64,000 nt of DNA, from positions 1,116,001-1,180,000 of the forward strand of contig SRSI01000060.1 of the NCBI GenBank assembly GCA_005656395.1, written 5' to 3'. This stretch comes from Strongyloides papillosus. Lineage: Eukaryota; Nematoda; Chromadorea; Rhabditida; Strongyloididae. Below, in pieces: positions 51,260 to 62,605 of the stretch. Position numbers and translations under genes: made by a program. A model generated the notes under the pieces. The model was not told the DNA's origin and did not search any database. It saw only the letters and a program-made list of their open reading frames with translations. Numbering within the stretch: position 1 is the stretch's first letter; each line of letters starts with the position of its first letter.

Positions 51260-53098
51260 AAAGTTACATATAACATTTTTTTAAATTTAAACTTGAAATA
51301 GACTTTCTATCGGTTTTACTTATCTTTTATCACATTTTAAATGTTAAACCATTATAAAAACTATTCATTTTATATTTGTAATCTTGATATATATAAAAAA
51401 ATTTATTCGTTTTAAAATAAAAGTTTTGACACTGTAATTTTTGTTGAATAATCAACAGAATATACAGGATATAAAAATTATAATTTACACATTTAAATCA
51501 ATAAGAAAGCTTAAATTCGAACTAAAAAAGAAGTTATAAAAATGTTTTCTGGAAGTACTTCTCACTATTCAGATTCTATAACCTATATTAATATACATAA
51601 TTCTAAGTAATTGTATAGACTTCTAAATGAAATAAGTTTATTAGAGACACATAACCAATAAATATATTCATTGGTAGTATTAAAAGCACAAATATAATAG
51701 TGCAACTGATTATAATATTATTTATTTTTGTTCACGTAAATTATATCTAATTTTTTTCTAGATTTAAAAATTGTGGTTTAAGAAAAAATTTATAGTTGTT
51801 TTTCTTGAAGAAACTTAAATAATTAATTTTTAAAAAGACTACGTTTAATTTTTATAACCGATTTAATGTCCTATTAATATTTTCAAATAAAATATTAATC
51901 AGAATGTCAGAATCTATTACTAGAATTAATTATATTTATATACAAATTAATAGCTATTAATTTGCTTGTGATAATAAATCATAATTTTATTTACAATTTA
52001 AATTTAGTAGATGGCCGATATTTTCAAAATTTCGCCATTTTTATTAATTTTTAAAATATTCACTAGTTTATCCATGTAATGTTTTCTGTTGCACTCGTCT
52101 CTTTAATAATCTACATTAGAGTTGAAGCTTGATTTAGCAATATGGGAATATTAATTCATGAAATATCTTAATTAAAAAACATTTAAAAAATTTGCCCTAC
52201 AGAATCAATATTTGATAGCAAAATGCATATAATAATAATCTCGTTTTACCTTTTTAATCGAACTGCGAATGAAAAAATATCATTTTTAGCCGTAACAGAT
52301 TTTAACAAACATTTTAACAAGTGCACAAATACCAAATGTTCAAAAATAGTCTCAATGGTGAAAAATAATTTGTGCTCTTTTATATATTTCAAAAAAATGA
52401 ATGCTTATCATAAAAAAATCATAGAACACTCATTATTTATATACCAAATTTGGTTCCTTTTTTAATTACCTTATGTTTAAAAGTTTTTTGGTATTAATTA
52501 TTTTATATCAATATCATGTTTATTTTAGCTGTATTTTTTGTAAATTGTATTCAATTTAATTTTTTTAACTTATACATGAAACATAAAGTAATTTAAATAA
52601 CGATATATTTCAAATTAAAAAAAAATACATTTTTTTTATATATCTTTAAAAAAAGTGCAATAAACTTTATTTTTTATATTGCAATCTGAAATTTTTATAT
52701 GATATTAATTTTATAAGATTCTTTTAACAATAATCGACATGGTTTATTTTTGTTATATTTGAAAAATTCATCATAAAAATGAATGAATTTAATTTTATAT
52801 TTCTTCAAAGTCGCACAGAATTAGTTTGTAAAAGTTATTATAATCTGTTTCAATTTGCTAATATAAAATTAAGATAATTTTACATATATTTATAATATTC
52901 CAAGCATCTTTTGACGAAATTGGTAATTTTATCTATATTGTAAAAGTCGTAATTTCTTATATTTTTTAATAAACTTATCTGTTTGATTTCAAAAAAAAAA
53001 TAAAAATTGTCAAATAATATTAAGTAAAGTACATTTAAATATTTATTTACAATTTGCTTTGTAATAATGTTTTTTATTGAATAATATTTTGAATTGCT
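51260..53098. other. A+T-rich spacer
   Basis: No gene can be supported. A short frame at 52223-52465 was considered and set aside. Confidence 0.45.
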
Positions 53099-54060
53099 AC
53101 ACACAAAAAATAAAAAAGATAAATTTTGACAAATCTATATAAAATGCAATAAAATATTCCACCGATTTAAAAAATTGAATATTATTAAAATTTTAAAAAT
53201 TTCAAGCGATGGCAAAAATTTTAAATCGACGCAAAATATTGGGTTGTCGCATACACTTTGCCATTTTTTTACAAACATATGTATTTTTGACTTTTTAAAT
53301 TAATGCAATATTTTTTAATTTTGATATTTTTTTTGACATTATGCTCATCCTAGATCCCAACTTGTTTTTTATCTTTATTTAATAAAATAAGTTATTAAAT
53401 ATCAATTTTGTTTGAAGTTATTAATGTTTTAATAAAAATCACTATTTTAGGCAATTTACTAACAACAATAAGTTTAAAAATTTTACAACAATAATAGTGA
53501 AAAGCAATAATTATTTACTCATACAAATTATTATTAATTGAAAATATTTTTGTTAGTATTTGTTCTTATTTTATATTAAAATATGTAAAATTTCTTTTTT
53601 TTAGAATAAATAAAAATCCATATTATTTTATAACTTTTCACAAGTTTGATTTTTTAAGATGATCTTTAAAGGCATTATAAAAAAAAATTTGAACTATCAA
53701 ATGTTAAAATTTCATGTAAAAAAATAATTTATAATAATTCAAATTATTCAAACATATAAAAAAATGTTCTATGATAAGTAAAAAAAGTTTTTTTGTGAAA
53801 GTATTTGTAATTTTACATAAAATTAAAGTCCAATCTTGGATTATAAAATTTATTGTAGAGGACAACTTATGTTTTAAAATAAAAAAAATTTACTGAAAAA
53901 TAGAAACTTATTTTAATAATCCCCTAATTACTGCTTTAATTTTCATATACGAAATAATTGCGATAAAATTAATCGCAAGTCGAGAAAATTCAAATTTTTT
54001 TAGGTAGGACAAATTTGTTATATTTTATGCCAACCTGTGTCCTTTTTATTTTTTGTGTGT
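53099..54060. repeat. Possible decayed TIR element, 18-bp ends
   Basis: ACACACAAAAAATAAAAA at 53099-53116 is matched by its exact complement at 54043-54060, and the match continues weakly inward. The repeat is low in complexity, so chance is possible. No coding frame lies inside. A smaller pair (ATGGCAAA/TTTGCCAT) encloses a G+C-richer patch at ~53212-53270. Confidence 0.3.
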
Positions 54061-54182
54061 GGATATAAGATGACTAATAGTTTTAGTAAAATAAAATAAT
54101 TCTTTTCAAAAGGGTATAATAAGAAAGTATAGTAAAGAATTTTTCTTGAAAAAATCTGTTATATTGAAATTTAAAGATATTA
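54061..54182. other. Short spacer between two repeats
   Basis: Non-coding A+T-rich DNA ending in the TA dinucleotide at 54181-54182 next to the mariner element. Confidence 0.4.
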
Positions 54183-54752
54183 GGTTGTTCAACTGAAAAT
54201 GTCGCTTTTGTGATAGTTAATTTTTAAATGATGATAATTTCCTTATACGTTCACATATCGCTACAAGATATATATCATTTTGTAGAGCAAAACAAGGACT
54301 ATAAGTATCATATTTTTGCATTTTGTTTTAAACTATAATAAAGTTGTTATTACCTTAAAAAGATGTTGTGTCAAAAATATATTTTCGATCAATCTACTTG
54401 TACAAGTTCAAACTTGGCCAAGCAGAAGCCAAAACTTCAATAAAAGTAAGTGAAGCATTTAGCCAAGGGTCTACTAACAAACAGACCATAAAACGTTTGT
54501 TCCAGAAATTTCAGAATGAAGATATGAGTTTTCAACGAAAGGGGAATTCTCGCGAAGTAAATGCTCTTGAAAACAAGAATGGTGGAACCAAATTTAAGAA
54601 TAACTGTTCAGGAGCTCGCGGATGAATTGGATGTCAGTGTGGGAACTGTATCTAATCACTTAAAAGCTATAAATATTATATCGTTCGAGTAAAAATGTAC
54701 CTTTTATATCTGTAGCTTTAACAGTAAAAGCGACATTTTCAGTTGAACAAAT
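54183..54752 (+). mobile_element. Deleted mariner-family transposon
   Basis: Perfect 25-bp inverted repeats (54185-54209/54726-54750; core TTGTTCAACTGAAAATGTCG) and TA dinucleotides on both sides (54181, 54753) show a Tc1/mariner insertion. The interior keeps only the N-terminal DNA-binding part of the transposase. At 570 bp it is far too short to encode the catalytic domain, so it cannot move on its own. Confidence 0.88.
54390..54690 (+). pseudogene. Mariner transposase N-terminal fragment
   Basis: One frame gives the first helix-turn-helix of a mariner transposase: FKLGQAEAKTS, EAFSQGSTNKQTIKRLFQKF, then a KGNSR stretch. After a frame change near 54570-54595, a second frame gives the second helix-turn-helix (VQELADELDVS, VSNHLKAI). 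The DDD catalytic domain is absent. The gene is dead. Confidence 0.82.
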
Positions 54753-57700
54753 TAATAATTTAAATATTAAATATATTATATATTGTACGTGTTTTGAGAT
54801 AATAAATGAATGACTCGCTCATCCACATTCACATATTTAGTTAATACTTGGAGGAACCTTCTCGGCCTCCAAGATAACAAAATCATTTTTAATCTAAAAC
54901 TTTTTTAGAAATATTATTTTATGTCAAGATAAATATTGCACAGTTAATCAATACTTAAATATAAAAGTGTATATTAAAAATCACTGTAGCAAAATTATCA
55001 ATTAGATCTCATTTAATTAAAATACTATCCATAATAACAAGTAATAAATTTTATGTTTGATTAAACATACTTTTACAAAATGATATATGTCTTTTAAATG
55101 TAGGATAAACATTATTGCAACATTTATAATGCCATTTTAACTCATCTGTTTATTCTTTTTCTCTATTTTTATTTTTTCCCAATTTATTCGTCTTTTTTTT
55201 ACATCTTGGTGATATTAGTTTTGTATAATTTATTTCACTTAAACTTCCACGTTGTCTAACGGACGTTTATCAGTAATGTTACATTAAAGGTAATACTTTC
55301 AAGAATCCTGTCATTGAGAAACTTAACTTGTTTCATAATAATATGCGAAGAGTACGCTTCGGTAATTGTATTTTGTTGAGCATATAGCTCAAGGTGTCTT
55401 TGTAAATAAATATACAATTACATATTCTAATTCCCAAGTTTGCATTGCTTCCATTCATTTTGCCATTGGATTTATCGCAGAACGTTTTCTTAATTCACAG
55501 GAAATACATTTTCGTTTATTTGAAATTTAATGGTACTCTACAAATTAAGCTAATCTATAATCTAAGAAAGCGTCAGGCATCATTTCAGCTAATTTTGCTC
55601 TTGTCAAATTTTTTCTTCGCTGAATTATATATTTATAATAGATTATATATTGTTATCATCATTAAAATCCAGTGTACTCGTAGTTATGAGTACTGTAATG
55701 ATTTATTCGTATATGGTAAACAAAAATCTGTTATTATTGTTATCTCTTCTATTTTATTTTTTTTTAAATATATTATTGCTATTTTCATTCTTTTTGTTTG
55801 TAATGTTAAATCAAATTCAGAGCCCAAAGGGCATAAAAGAGACGGCATAAGATAAATTGCTTTCTCTCGTATTCTTCAGAATATAATATCAGTATAATTA
55901 TTTATGTCGGTTCTATTGATTTTGTCCCACAGTGATCCTTGAAAAAAAACTATATCATTACTCATTGGAACCAATGGATACTCAAAAGGATTTTCAGTTG
56001 AATAGTTTTTTCATCATTTTCATCTACAACCTTTACACCATATATAGAGTCTCATTATGTATGGTAGCTAGCAAAAGCTTCCCTACCTTAAATTATACGA
56101 ATTTCTCTCAAACAATGAGGATTTAATTTTTTACATTAAAAAATTTATAGTAATATTTTTTATAAGATTTGAAAATTTATTATGCTTAACTTATCAGATT
56201 ATATATTTTTACATTAATGTAGTCTCAAAATACCTCAACTTAAGTACTGATAAATAAAAATTAGTCAAAACTTGTACTCTAACATGGAAAATAGGTTAAT
56301 AAAACATTGTCGTAGGAACGTTTTGACTGAACAACTTTTAGACAATACCAAAAATTTGTAATTATGCGAATTATAAAATTAAGAAGTAAAACTATCAAAT
56401 TATTACAACAACTTCTAATCATTTGTACTGATATTTTTTTGATGATATACATGACATTGAAAAAAGGATGGAACTTATATAATAATCTAATACTTTTATT
56501 GATAAAATCATAATACAATAGATGACTATATACTAAATTTATAAAATAGTTTAGAAAACGATAAGAAAGAATATGAATAAAATGGAAAAACACAGAGTAT
56601 ATATACTCTAAAAGACATCATAAAAACATTGTTATTCCAACACTTTTCACAGAAAAAAAAATAATATAAAAGTTCTTATATTACTTCTTTTTTATTATCT
56701 AATGATTGTTTAATTTCCTTAAAGATAATCTTTATCTAGAAGAATTTTTCTTATTATATTAATAGTTGTTTAAAAAATATATCAACGATAATAGTTATAT
56801 ATAGACAACTATGATAGGGTATAATTTTTATTAAAGAATATAGTAATAACTAAAATTTTATGGGAAAAATATTGGAATTTTTAACTTTTTTATATTTCCT
56901 TTAACATTAAAATAAAATTTATATTATAATAGGATAGTTAATTAAATTTTGTGATTTTAACATTTTAATAGTATGACATTGCACAAAGTACAATGTAGAT
57001 TGTGTATAACAATTTTTAAAATGAAATGGTTTAAGATATATGTTTGCGATTTCTAGATTGATTTTACTCGTATTTTTATTTGTAACAATTATTTTCATAT
57101 TTTAAAAGTATAACCATTCAGAAAAAAATTTTTTTTATAATGTATAAAGTGCTATTTATTTTTATTTAAAATCAAACTTTAACAAACATTTTTAATTTTA
57201 TATTGGTTCAATATTAATTATTTATGAACCAATTACTTTGTGATTTGAAAAATATTTATAGCATTTAATAGTTAATCAAAATAATCAACCACCCGTTTTG
57301 ATAAAAATATATAAACACTATCCAATACAAAATACCGAATTATTAATCAAACTAAAATACAAGCTGTTTAGCTGATTATTTTGCATGTTCAATTTCCAAA
57401 ATAGTACTTACAATTGGTACTTAAATTTATAAGTGAAGACATTTTGAGCATTATAAAGTGTTATCAAAAACCATGATTGGATTAGGAATGATAAATATAT
57501 ACTTTTCAAATGATTCATTAAAAAGATATTGTAAAAAATAATATACTTCACCTGATGTTACCAATCATAAGGTATACTTTTAAAATATTTTATAATTATT
57601 ATTCATAATGAGACAAATTATAAATAAATTTTCCAGATATTTTTCATAATATATATCTGCTTTGCCTGATAACACATAATGATTCACGTAAGAAATTTAT

Positions 57701-59724
57701 ATTTTATTAGCTTTCATGAACTTAGATAAATCATAAATTTTTATATGCTTTGAATGATTTTCAAATATCTATATTTAAACTTTTACAATTTATTTCGATT
57801 TTGAAAATCTTTTATATTGATATTCTTTAAACTTTTATCGAAAACAATAGAAAAAATTTTTAAAAATGCACCTTAAAAATGTCCGCGTTTTTATAATAAT
57901 AAAAAATTTCATAAGTAGTTATCGTATTTCAGATAATTATAACAGGATAAAAGTATCCTAAAAATAAGAATTAGCTGTAATATGTAAGTAAACGTATCAA
58001 AAGATTGTATAATAATTTAAATGTAGATATTAGGAAAAACTTTAACTTATTTTTCGTAACAATTAAATTTGTTTTCACTTTAAATTGATAAATTCTTATG
58101 ATACAAGTTAATTTTTATAGTTAGTATTAAAGTCCCTCTGTAAGTACACTGATAGATTAGTATAAAATATATGACTAACAATAATGAAATTAGAAGGTTA
58201 TTGAATTTAAAGCTTAATTTTTTTTAAAATCATTTTACATTAATATATTTACACATTAGGTTTAATATAAAATTTTTCTTAAACATACATTATTTATATA
58301 AATGAAAGTAATTTTTATTTATTTACAATATCAAATTTTATCTTTATGCAAATTAATTATTTATACAGATGTCAATTGTAAAACATCAATTATTTTTATA
58401 TTATTTTACTGATTAAACGCAAATGTTTAAAATTGTGTTTATGATATGAATAAAACAAAAGATTTATAAGATATGTTGGTAAAGTTAAAGGAAAATAATT
58501 CAAAATTGTTAAAATATTTTTGCATATAATTAAATATATTAAACTTAAATTGAATATTATATTTATCATGCTTCATAAATAAATAAATGATTTTTTATAA
58601 TGTATTAGAAATATAGCTTCTACTTGTAATTAATATTCTGTTGAAATTAATAAGCTTTAAACGTGTTCTTACTAATTTCTTATATACTTTACTACTATTA
58701 TATTGTTTCTTTAAATTTCGAAAAATAATCAACTGATCAAGGGCTTAAATTCTCTTTAATTCTTTTGTAAATTAATGATTTTTATTATTTTTAAATTAAA
58801 TTAGACACTACTAAGTGTTGTATTGTAAAACTTTAGAAATACTAATGATTTAAAATGTTTTTATTATTCGGAATAGTATATAGATCGGATTTAATTATAA
58901 ATTATTGATTGTATTTCTATAGTAACAGGATAAATATTGTTTATATTTACCATATCTCTTAATATACAGTAACGTCTGAATTCGGTGTTGGACTAACGTT
59001 TTATCATGCTTATTATTAACAAATATAAAGAAATGTCATTTTATTATTCTTACAAATAAAGTTCCACTCAAAGAAACAAACTTTCGTAGAACCTTTTTCG
59101 TAAAATAATGCATTACATATTTTTTCATAACGTTAAAAAACACATTTTAAATTCATGATGATCATTAATAAAAAATAATTTTTTTGCACACTTTATTAGT
59201 GAATTTAACAACTTGTTAATTTATCTATGCTTTTAAACATTTTTTTATTTTTATTTGAAATAACTTTAGGTAAATTTCAAATTTCGACTTATTTTTTGCT
59301 TAATAAATATTTTGCATTAAAATCAAAACGCATTTTATTGGTAAATATGAAGCAAGAAAAAAATTATAATTTAAATGTTGATGATAAACTGCTGGATGAA
59401 AATAGAAACGTCATCAATTACTTTCTATACATATTCTTTTAGAAGGTTAAAACAGTCTCTAGTATTTTTTTAATGTGTTACTAATTTTTTAACAAAATTT
59501 TTCAAAGTTTTACCGCAAACATGTAAAGATTTTATTATTTTGCTTGGTTAAATTATTTATTTATCTATAAGAAATGAATTCGAAATTTGATGTCATAATA
59601 AGTTATTGAAAATACTTAGATATAATTTTTATGTAGTCTCCTCTATAAGAAATGATAATATTTTTATTCTTTAAATTTTAAAAATAATGAGTTGTTCAAA
59701 GAAATTATTATTAGTAATTTTCAT
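54753..59724. other. 5-kb A+T-rich spacer with repeat-like remnants
   Basis: No gene can be supported. A hairpin sits at 54847-54873. About 55200-56110 is richer in G+C and holds several interrupted frames on both strands, suggestive of a decayed gene or element. From 56150 to 59724 the sequence is low-complexity A+T-rich DNA. Confidence 0.45.
54847..54873. repeat. 8-bp stem hairpin
   Basis: CTTGGAGG and CCTCCAAG flank an 11-nt loop. It is unusually G+C-rich for this region and lies 95 nt right of the mariner element. Confidence 0.5.
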
Positions 59725-60145
59725 CATATACACTCAAAGCTTTATCGCACGTTTTATGATACACACATTGCATAAAGACACACTTTATACTACAGACATT
59801 GTATAACAACATACATTACAATACACAAACTGTGTTATGACATGTTTTGCGTAACATATTTGAGTTATTTTTTGATCATTGTATTGAATTAAATTAAATA
59901 CTACATTATCACATTAAAATATATTATACAATTCACAAATAAGAATTTTATCATGTTTATAGTAACAAGTCTTTTAATGGTATTTTTTAAATTACGATTT
60001 TCTGATCATTATAGATTCTATAGCATGATGGTGTTACACATATTATTTTTATCCTACTAGCTGTAACATCGTAGAAGAAAATTATTTTTGAGCATCTTTA
60101 AAATTTAAAAATTTATTATTAAAAATAAAATTATTAATTTATAAT

Positions 60146-61264
60146 TTAAAAATATGAAGCACCAATTGAAATGCTTTTTGTAGGAAACACATGGCGTTTA
60201 CTTTTTAATACAGTGCCAGCTTTAATCTTACAATAGCTGTAAAAAATGCTAAAAAAGCGGCAATCATCTTCAGTTTCATCAAAATTGAATACACATTTTT
60301 GAAGAATATAGAGAGAGATTGCTTCAAATATTCCTGTGGTTTTTATTTTTATACCATTATTGTATAAATAAATTTTCCCCCCACATTTCTCTCGTATGTA
60401 GACTTGTTTATTGTCTATTTTTGTTTCTGAGACAATTCCTGAAACTTCTTTTCGATACGTCTTTAGTTTCGTACATAGATGATTAACAATTTCATCTTCA
60501 TTACCACATTCATCCTTCGCTTTATTCCATATCTTTTTTAAATTTTCTATAACTTGAATACTTAAATGCCCTGAGACAACGATATCAAGATAATTTATTT
60601 TCTTAATAATTTTAAATAAATTAGGAAAATTTTCTTTAATATCTTGAATTTTTTGTGTTTTAATAAAGTTAAATAAACTTTTCTTTTTTTCATCTAAATA
60701 ATTTTTTAAATTTTCCTCATCATTTTCCTCTAAAAATTTCCCTATTTTTTTTCCATTTTTTTAGGTTGAGTGTTATCCTCATTCAAATCATTTTCATGTC
60801 TTATTTTATCTTGGCAACACTTTTGCATGTTTTTAATACTAAAAAATTTAATATTATTATATTAATATTAATTAAAAATCGAACCTTATTGGAAATGATT
60901 TATGTAAAAAATAATTATTAATTTTTACTAAAAAAGCTTCAGCTAATCCATTAACTTTTTTCTCTACTTTCATTCTTATTTGTTTATAAAGAAAATAAAC
61001 ATATTTTTGTGTTTCACGTTTTTCAACGACAGTCATTTTTGAATACTTTTTATCTGTAAAAGCAGGACGACGATTTTGTTTTAAAAGTACTTTCAGATTT
61101 GTTTCTAAGAATACAGCTAATTCTCTATCAATAGAATTCTTTTTCGATTCAACTTTTGTACTAGATGGTACTTCAGTTTCATTATTTTGTGAATTTGTTC
61201 CTATTGCTTCTGTTACTACATCATTTGATGGAGTATCAACCATAATAGTAGAAATATCAGACAT
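60146..61264 (-). CDS. Unrecognised element-encoded protein, frameshifted
   Basis: Exon 1 is 61264-60885; a 46-nt intron with a GTTCGA donor and TTTTTTAG acceptor leads to exon 2 at 60838-60146. In exon 2 the frame stops just after a run of eight A (minus strand, 60752-60745), yet the neighbouring frame stays open for 199 codons to 60146. A single-base change in the run would explain it, either a real lesion or a base-calling error. The product would be ~357 residues, Lys-rich. The N-terminal part is Ser/Thr/Asn-rich; the C-terminal part has several cysteines, an EKCGGK stretch and a helical feel. No family was recognised. The intron size matches host genes. Confidence 0.5.
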
Positions 61265-61671
61265 TATTAATGCTATTATATAAAATTATTATCAAATAAA
61301 ATCCAGTATAAAAAGTTTTTTTATTACTCTTCAAGAGACAATTCTCTTATATCTTTCTATTGTTGAATTAATGAAAAACTTTATTTTTTACTCTTTAAGA
61401 TCCAGGTATCTATACCTATACTACACAATTGGTACGAAAGTTTGTTTTTTGCTCTTTGAGAAACAATAATTTATACTGTTTTTGTAGAAAATGTATACCT
61501 TTGCTTTGTCATTTTAAAGCATTTACTATACTGTTTTGAAATATGTATTGCTTGTACAATATTATTTTATTAAGTTTCATAAGTTATAATGTTTAAAATT
61601 TCTATTTTTTAATTATAAAATTAACTATTTTTATATACTTTTTATTATGTAGTGATATTTAATATACTAAT
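61265..61671. other. Region between the two element genes
   Basis: Non-coding. Three spaced CTCTT-containing words (ACTCTTCAAGAGAC, ACTCTTTAAGATCC, GCTCTTTGAGAAAC; near 61325, 61392 and 61451) recur every ~60 nt and may be promoter or binding repeats for the right-hand gene pair. Confidence 0.4.
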
Positions 61672-62112
61672 TTATATAATACAATGATGCATTACCGAAA
61701 GTAGAAATTTATTTTGACTTTCTTCAATAATGTTATATTTGTCCTTAATTTCATTTTCGTTTACTTCAAATAATTCCCCTTCATTTTTGATTATCACACA
61801 ACCATTTTTCTTTTGAGTTATTAATTTGCAACAACTATACTTTGTTTGTCCTATTTTACTAAGAATTTTAGCACTAGTAAGATTTTTTAACATAACATAG
61901 TCATTCGTTTTTAATTTATATAAATATTTTCTATCTAACAAGCTATAATTAGTCATTGATAACATTAAATTCCTTCTTATTATATTCCTAATACCTGTTA
62001 ATGCTACATTCATTTTATTGCATAAATTTAAAATAGAATTCTTAACAATCTTGTTACCTTCTTCAAATCTCATGGTACTATTGATACTGGTTATTCCTGT
62101 TTTTACAGACAT
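61672..62112 (-). CDS. Unrecognised element-encoded protein, possibly integrase tail
   Basis: ATG at 62112 opens 146 residues; the frame is actually open back to ~62246 without another ATG, so the 5' end may be spliced or eroded. The segment from LKTNDYVMLKN to ENEIK alternates beta-type residues and resembles the small SH3-like barrel at the C-terminus of retroviral-type integrases, which often starts with a GDxV or NDYV turn. This is a weak resemblance only. It contains two close cysteine pairs (CCK, HHC). No DDE catalytic core was found in the element. Confidence 0.45.
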   Translation of the reverse strand: MSVKTGITSINSTMRFEEGNKIVKNSILNLCNKMNVALTGIRNIIRRNLMLSMTNYSLLDRKYLYKLKTNDYVMLKNLTSAKILSKIGQTKYSCCKLITQKKNGCVIIKNEGELFEVNENEIKDKYNIIEESQNKFLLSVMHHCII

Positions 62113-62605
62113 TTCAATATAGTGTACAAGATTATGTTCCTTAATAGTAACTCTTTTTTGAGGATCTACTTTTGTACATTGTGAAGTCTCTCTTAACGAA
62201 AAGTTTGATTTTAGCTTTTTTATAATAAATGTATATAGTATTTTATATTATAGTATGTTAATGTACTATTAATTGTAATAATTAATTTAGTAATGTATGT
62301 TTATAATTAATATTTTTACTGTTTTAATTTGTGTTTTTTGTTGCTTAAATAAAAGATTTATAAAAAAAGTGTGTCTTTTATTGGGTTTTTTGAAATATTT
62401 GTGTTTCACGATAAAAAAAAAATTTAAATATCAATTCTAAATTAAATAATAACATCAATTAATTAATAGTATTACAATGCAATATGTGTTCATGCAAACT
62501 ACACTTTCTGTATCATCACACGATAAAGTGTGTATATGCAGATTATGAAAGTCACTTTCTGTAACATTACCCGAAAAACGTGCGATAAAGCTTTGAGTGT
62601 ATATG

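Larger units (their letters stand above)
59725..62605 (-). mobile_element. 2.9-kb DNA element with perfect 31-bp TIRs
   Basis: The ends are a perfect 31-bp inverted repeat (59725-59755/62575-62605) with core CACTCAAAGCTTTATCGCAC. TATA lies at the outer edge on both sides and may be a 4-bp target duplication or part of the TIR. Inside the right end, CACTTTCTGTA is repeated twice, and both ends carry related ACACTTTAT words, as expected for transposase-binding subterminal repeats. Two coding regions run on the minus strand. Identical TIRs argue for recent activity. The superfamily is unknown; integrase-type elements with TIRs (Ginger, Maverick) are candidates only. Confidence 0.78.

Noticed and set aside
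52223..52465. 80-codon frame with four cysteines
   Set aside because: A weak acceptor precedes it, but there is no signal peptide cut, domain or composition change; likely chance in A+T-rich DNA.
52880..53104. 74-codon minus-strand frame
   Set aside because: Low-complexity Lys/Asn/Ile/Tyr composition expected from random A+T-rich DNA.
55445..55855. 136-codon hydrophobic frame
   Set aside because: T-rich DNA readily yields Leu/Phe/Ile frames; no family seen. Kept only as part of the G+C-richer block finding.
56279..56593. 104-codon minus-strand frame
   Set aside because: Composition is random-like, with no splice or domain support.
59227..59442. 71-codon frame with a hydrophobic start
   Set aside because: The hydrophobic start is not a convincing signal peptide and nothing else supports a gene.
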